The notes below the pieces were generated by a model that worked only from the letters and a program-made list of their open reading frames with translations, was not told the origin of the DNA and did not search any database. From a virus, in the IMG/VR virus record IMGVR_UViG_3300009684_001322, positions 1 through 35,096 of that record: a stretch of 35,096 nucleotides of DNA. One strand, 5' to 3'. Shown here one piece after another: positions 31,233-35,096 of the stretch. Each line of letters begins with the position of its first letter. The stretch's first letter is position 1. The position numbers and the translations under genes are program-made.

Positions 31233-32978
31233 ATGGACCTATTATCAACGGATACTTCAATTTTTAATTTATTAGTACGTTCAGATGATGGTATCATAGA
31301 GTTTGACAATCAAACACTACGCGAATATGTGGTAACTTTAAAAAAATATCAAGACCTAGATGCATTTTATAACGACATGGAAACTGTCGGGGGAGATTTA
31401 TATATTCCGAACAGGCAAGTTGTGCTTTCTGACAGGCGACCTATTAGTAGAAATACTCACTATTTGTTAACTCAATTTGAAGCAGAAGAACTAAGAAAAG
31501 ATCCAAGGGTACAAGATGTTGATTTAACATATACCGAAAAAGGTTTGGAAATTAAACCAATAGCGGTGCAATATTCAAATTCGTGGAGCAAACAATTAAC
31601 TGCTGCACCTTCTTCTAAGAATTGGGCATTGTTAAGATCATTTAACGGATATACCATTTCTGGATGGGGTTCTGACGGAACCAATACCGCAGCTGGTACT
31701 ATCAATATAACCAACACAGGAAAAAATGTAGATGTGGTTATATGTGATGGACACATTACAAACAGCCATCCAGAATTTGCTGTTAATACGGATGGATCAG
31801 GCGGGAGTAGGGTAATTCAGTATAACTGGTTTCAGCACAATGTAGCTGTGAGGGGCACCGACGCAGCAGGAACTTATCTATACACTTTTCCCACTCTTGG
31901 ATATAATGATAGTGCTCACGGTACGCATATTGCAGGAGTTGTTGCAGGTAACACTCAAGGATGGGCCAGCAGTGCAAACATATACAATATAAATCCCTAT
32001 CCCAGTAACAATGATAATGCTGCCACCAATTGGTCTTATTATGTCATGGACTATATTAGGGCTTTTCATAATTCAAAACCAATCAATCCAGTTACAGGTG
32101 TAAAAAACCCAACTATTGTGAATTTAAGTTGGGAATTAACAACCTCACAAAATTTGGATAATATACCAAAGATACAATTTCAAGACGTAATATCTAACAA
32201 GCCGCCTGCGCCTGCATCTTGGAATGCGTTTAAAAATTATCTAGGGCTTATCAGCAGTACAAGCGTTATAAGTTTTGGTGTCAGGGATAGCGCATTAGAT
32301 GCAGACATAGCAGACGGATTGGCTGCTGGCATCATATTTGTTGGCGGTGCCGGTAATTATTCTATGTACAATGATGTTAGCACAGGCCTTAATTTTAACA
32401 ATGCTCTCATTACTTCTACATCTCTTTATTATTACCATCGAGGCAGCAGTCCAGCAGCCGCCGATGGGGTTATTAATGTAAGTTCAATTGATAGTACAAC
32501 AGAAGAAAAGAAAGCCGCATACAGTAATGCGGGCCCAAGAACTGACATTTTTGCACCGGGCACATTAATTGTAAGTTCTTGGTATGGTACTAGCGGCACA
32601 CCTGCTGTTGATCCAAGAAATATTGCAGGGACTACTTATCTATCAACTTACAGCGGAACCAGTGTTGCATCTGCACAAGTTGCGGGAGTATTAGCGTGTG
32701 CATTAGAAACTTATCCTAGGATGACATATACTGAAGCTAAAGAATATTTACAAGCATACGCCACTAAAGATCAACTCAGCACACCACTTCCCGGTACAGA
32801 ATTTGGACAACCCGCTATATTTTCTAATATAAATGGAATTTTAGGTGGTCCTAACTTATATTTAAAATACCCTAAAGAAAAACTAGATTACGCAGAGACT
32901 TATCCAAAGCAGAATTATAAACAACGACCAACCAGTAGTAGGACTTATCCCAGAGTCAAGCGACGATTAAAGGGATAA
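31233..32978 (+). CDS. Subtilisin-like serine protease (S8)
   Basis: The 581-aa protein shows the full S8 triad in order: D172 (VVICDGH), H229 (SAHGTHIAGVVAG) and S477 (YSGTSVASAQVAG), with the oxyanion-type Asn in VGGAGNY. Residues 1-110 resemble an inhibitor-like propeptide (YVVTLKKYQDLDAFYND). There is no signal peptide, so it acts in the cytoplasm or in the virion. It is wedged between two collagen-like fibre genes with one-base spacing upstream. Processing of fibre proteins or digestion of host surface protein are plausible jobs. A C-terminal basic tail (residues about 560-581) follows the catalytic domain. Confidence 0.9.
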   Translation: MDLLSTDTSIFNLLVRSDDGIIEFDNQTLREYVVTLKKYQDLDAFYNDMETVGGDLYIPNRQVVLSDRRPISRNTHYLLTQFEAEELRKDPRVQDVDLTYTEKGLEIKPIAVQYSNSWSKQLTAAPSSKNWALLRSFNGYTISGWGSDGTNTAAGTINITNTGKNVDVVICDGHITNSHPEFAVNTDGSGGSRVIQYNWFQHNVAVRGTDAAGTYLYTFPTLGYNDSAHGTHIAGVVAGNTQGWASSANIYNINPYPSNNDNAATNWSYYVMDYIRAFHNSKPINPVTGVKNPTIVNLSWELTTSQNLDNIPKIQFQDVISNKPPAPASWNAFKNYLGLISSTSVISFGVRDSALDADIADGLAAGIIFVGGAGNYSMYNDVSTGLNFNNALITSTSLYYYHRGSSPAAADGVINVSSIDSTTEEKKAAYSNAGPRTDIFAPGTLIVSSWYGTSGTPAVDPRNIAGTTYLSTYSGTSVASAQVAGVLACALETYPRMTYTEAKEYLQAYATKDQLSTPLPGTEFGQPAIFSNINGILGGPNLYLKYPKEKLDYAETYPKQNYKQRPTSSRTYPRVKRRLKG

Positions 32979-33031
32979 TTTAGTTAGACTCCTGAAAAAT
33001 AATTAGGGTAAATAATAGAAAACCTACTAAT

Positions 33032-34384
33032 ATGGCATTACAATTTCCTACAGAACCAGAACCAAATGAGCGTTATACCTACGGAAACCGTACTTGGAAA
33101 TGGAATACACGTTTTTGGGAAGCCGTTTCTACCACTATAGGTTATGCAGGTAGCGGTGGTTATGCAGGTAGTCAGGGTATTACTGGCTATTGGGGCAGTA
33201 AGGGATATACCGGTAGTCTAGGATATATAGGTAGCACAGGTTATACTGGTAGTACCGGTACACAGGGTATTACAGGTTATTGGGGCAGCTTTGGTTATGT
33301 GGGAAGTAAAGGATTAAGTGCTTACGAAGTAGCAGTAGCTAAAGGTTTTGTAGGAACAGAAATACAGTGGTTAGCTTCGCTGGTACCACCTACATTGGTA
33401 CCAAAACCCAATTCCGGTGTAGCTATATCTAACAACACACTAACAACAGTGTATAATACTCTAGTACCCGACAGTACCAATAGCATTGCTATTGGCGGTG
33501 CCGGTGTACTGCCTGCATCTACATGGAAAACTAAAAGCATTGTAGAAGTATTAGACACTATATTATTTCCTGACCAAGCGCCAACTTATACCTATCCTGC
33601 AATACAAATACAAAGTACATTTGCAGGTCCTAACGAAGTTGGAGTAATTTACACTCAGCAAATTACTTTACTTGTGGTTAAAAATGATGCAGGAGCACTA
33701 TCGAGATTACAAATAACTAAGAATGGCACCCCACTCATACCAACCACACCCGCCCCTTTACAAGGCGCAGCTGGAGATGTAGCAGCCCAGTTTGGCTATG
33801 CTGATCCTAATAACCCTAATTATTATTATAAAATAATATCAGTACAGGAAACTGGTATTAGTACCACATCTAGCAGTGTATCATGGAGTGGCTCTGCATT
33901 CTATGCTGCAGGCCTACCTAAACAAAATAATAAAGGAGTAACATCTACAAACTTTATTGCTGCCGGTTCATTGAATAGTGATGTTGTAACTGTTACAGGA
34001 ATTTATCCATGGTTCTGGGGCGTTTCATCAGAGGCATCCCCTTTCACCGCAGCTAGAGTTGCTAATATTATATACGAGGGCACATCAACTAAAAATTTAT
34101 CTAATGCCAGTGGAACAATTAGTATTACATTTAATGCTTATAGTCAATTCCTTTGGTTTGCGATTCCCGCAACATATGCAAATAAAACTAAATGGCTTAA
34201 TGTAGGAAATGCCACTAACACCGGTGACATTGGAACACCCGATGGCTCAATAACATCTGGATTTATGAAACGTAATGGCACAGTAAATGTAAATTCTCCT
34301 ACAGTACTTTGGTCCAGTGTATCGTACACCATTTATATAAGTCCTTCTCAACAAACCACTAACGGAGTGTATCAGTTTTATTAA
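33032..34384 (+). CDS. Collagen-like tail fibre protein
   Basis: The 450-aa protein begins with a short module (FPTEPEPNERYTYGNRTWKW) common at the start of phage fibre proteins. A Gly-X-Y tract of about 60 residues follows, then the fibre motif LSAYEVAVAKGFVGTEIQWL, then a large beta-rich C-terminal part that may be a receptor-binding or trimerising head. It shares an exact 42-bp block with the fibre genes on either side. A TAAATA hexamer lies 17 bases before the ATG, so a late promoter with a short leader is possible. Virion surface role inferred from domain order. Confidence 0.8.
   Translation: MALQFPTEPEPNERYTYGNRTWKWNTRFWEAVSTTIGYAGSGGYAGSQGITGYWGSKGYTGSLGYIGSTGYTGSTGTQGITGYWGSFGYVGSKGLSAYEVAVAKGFVGTEIQWLASLVPPTLVPKPNSGVAISNNTLTTVYNTLVPDSTNSIAIGGAGVLPASTWKTKSIVEVLDTILFPDQAPTYTYPAIQIQSTFAGPNEVGVIYTQQITLLVVKNDAGALSRLQITKNGTPLIPTTPAPLQGAAGDVAAQFGYADPNNPNYYYKIISVQETGISTTSSSVSWSGSAFYAAGLPKQNNKGVTSTNFIAAGSLNSDVVTVTGIYPWFWGVSSEASPFTAARVANIIYEGTSTKNLSNASGTISITFNAYSQFLWFAIPATYANKTKWLNVGNATNTGDIGTPDGSITSGFMKRNGTVNVNSPTVLWSSVSYTIYISPSQQTTNGVYQFY
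33212..33253 (+). repeat. 42-bp block shared by three fibre genes
   Basis: The same 42 bases occur at 30803-30844, 33212-33253 and 34632-34673, in three different genes, without a mismatch. The encoded peptide is GSLGYIGSTGYTGS. Identical synonymous codons point to recent exchange. Confidence 0.9.
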
Positions 34385-34400
34385 TTAAATATAACCGTAT

Positions 34401-35096
34401 ATGGCAATTTTATTAAATGACAATATAAAAATAGGAACAGGCTTAGCACTTGATAGTCGTTACGGCCCCTATGACAGTACCGCCACTGCTATAGCGTCAA
34501 TAACTACATCTACACGCCATCAAGGCTTACTCATCGGAGTAATATCCGGCGGAGTACTATCAGAATATTATTGGAAAAACGGAACAACCGATAGTGATCT
34601 AATCTTAAAAATAGGACCATTGGGATTTACCGGTAGTCTAGGATATATAGGTAGCACAGGTTATACTGGTAGTACAGGTTATTGGGGTAGTTTTGGATTT
34701 ACCGGTAGTCTAGGATACATAGGTAGCACAGGTTACACTGGTAGTACAGGGTATTGGGGTAGCACGGGTTATACTGGTAGTACAGGTTATTGGGGTAGTT
34801 TTGGATTTACCGGTAGTCTAGGATACATAGGTAGCACAGGTTACACTGGTAGTACAGGATATATAGGTAGCACAGGTTACACTGGTAGTACAGGGTATTG
34901 GGGCAGTGAGGGATATACTGGTAGTCTAGGATACATAGGTAGCACAGGTTACACTGGTAGTACAGGTTATTGGGGTAGCACAGGTTACACTGGTTCAGCC
35001 AGCACTGCTAGTGGATATATAGGTAGCACAGGTTATACTGGTAGTTTAGGATATACCGGTAGCACAGGTTACACTGGTTCAGCCAGCACTGCTAGT
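34401..35096 (+). CDS. Collagen-like tail fibre protein, 3' end outside window
   Basis: An open frame from the ATG at 34401 has no stop before the window end (232 codons seen). It begins with a module typical of phage fibres (LDSRYGPYDSTATAIASI, then GVLSEYYWKNGTTDSDLI). From about residue 75 it is entirely Gly-X-Y triplets (GFTGS, GYIGS, GYTGS, GYWGS), including a repeated phrase of about 34 residues. It follows 33032-34384 by 16 bases. The gene is partial here, so length and C-terminal domain are unknown. Confidence 0.85.
   Translation, partial: MAILLNDNIKIGTGLALDSRYGPYDSTATAIASITTSTRHQGLLIGVISGGVLSEYYWKNGTTDSDLILKIGPLGFTGSLGYIGSTGYTGSTGYWGSFGFTGSLGYIGSTGYTGSTGYWGSTGYTGSTGYWGSFGFTGSLGYIGSTGYTGSTGYIGSTGYTGSTGYWGSEGYTGSLGYIGSTGYTGSTGYWGSTGYTGSASTASGYIGSTGYTGSLGYTGSTGYTGSASTAS

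Overview
The window reads as part of a T4-like (tevenvirus-type) tailed-phage genome, AT-rich and densely packed, probably from an aquatic environment. The evidence is a set of TATAAATA-type late promoters, a T4-type ATP-dependent DNA ligase, small proteins with a T4-like capsid-targeting N-terminus, several Gly-X-Y (collagen-like) tail-fibre genes, homing-type nucleases and a tRNA. The host cannot be named. Consensus sigma70 promoters (TTGACA/TATAAT, 17-bp spacing) suggest an ordinary proteobacterium-like host polymerase for early genes. TGA is used as a normal stop, so the standard bacterial code applies.

Layout. (1) 1-2616: a divergent pair of paralogous small early genes under back-to-back sigma70 promoters; a structured region; then, on the minus strand, a PD-(D/E)XK homing-type endonuclease gene whose stop codon lies inside a CAT-anticodon tRNA, with a tRNA relic and promoter upstream of it. 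(2) 2617-3946: a nuclease-like hypothetical gene and a GT9-like glycosyltransferase. (3) 4023-7506: two structural (fibre/appendage) proteins read from a late promoter. (4) 7548-14813: a four-gene cassette with a repeat/glycosyltransferase/radical-SAM fusion, a second radical-SAM enzyme and two paralogous glycosyltransferase-like proteins, tightly or overlappingly spaced. (5) 14828-15837: SleB-type cell-wall hydrolase plus a three-helix membrane protein (lysis candidates). (6) 15838-17415: two small capsid-targeted proteins, then two A-type Fe-S carrier proteins transcribed outward from one palindromic double late promoter. (7) 17432-19271: DNA ligase, a small hypothetical and translation initiation factor IF-1, closed by a bidirectional terminator. 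(8) 19295-21252: HNH endonuclease (minus), a small beta-rich protein, a secreted DNA/RNA nuclease and a 44-aa ORF. (9) 21253-23311: a GC-rich structured element followed by three capsid-targeted proteins, one ADP-ribosyltransferase-like and one a zinc metallopeptidase. (10) 23337-35096: collagen-like fibre genes, a 1790-aa Ig-repeat fibre and an internal subtilisin-like protease; the last gene runs off the window.

How it fits together. The late genes share an unusual architecture: the TATAAATA box ends 5-7 nt before the start codon, so their mRNAs should be leaderless or nearly so, whereas early genes have sigma70 promoters and often Shine-Dalgarno sites. The same phage carries its own IF-1. 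The capsid-targeted proteins look like internal head proteins injected with the DNA. The radical-SAM/glycosyltransferase cassette, together with two phage Fe-S carriers, looks like a self-supplied modification system of unknown target; nearby glycine-, tyrosine-, serine- and threonine-rich fibres are one candidate substrate. These functional links are inference; the motifs and architecture are directly visible.
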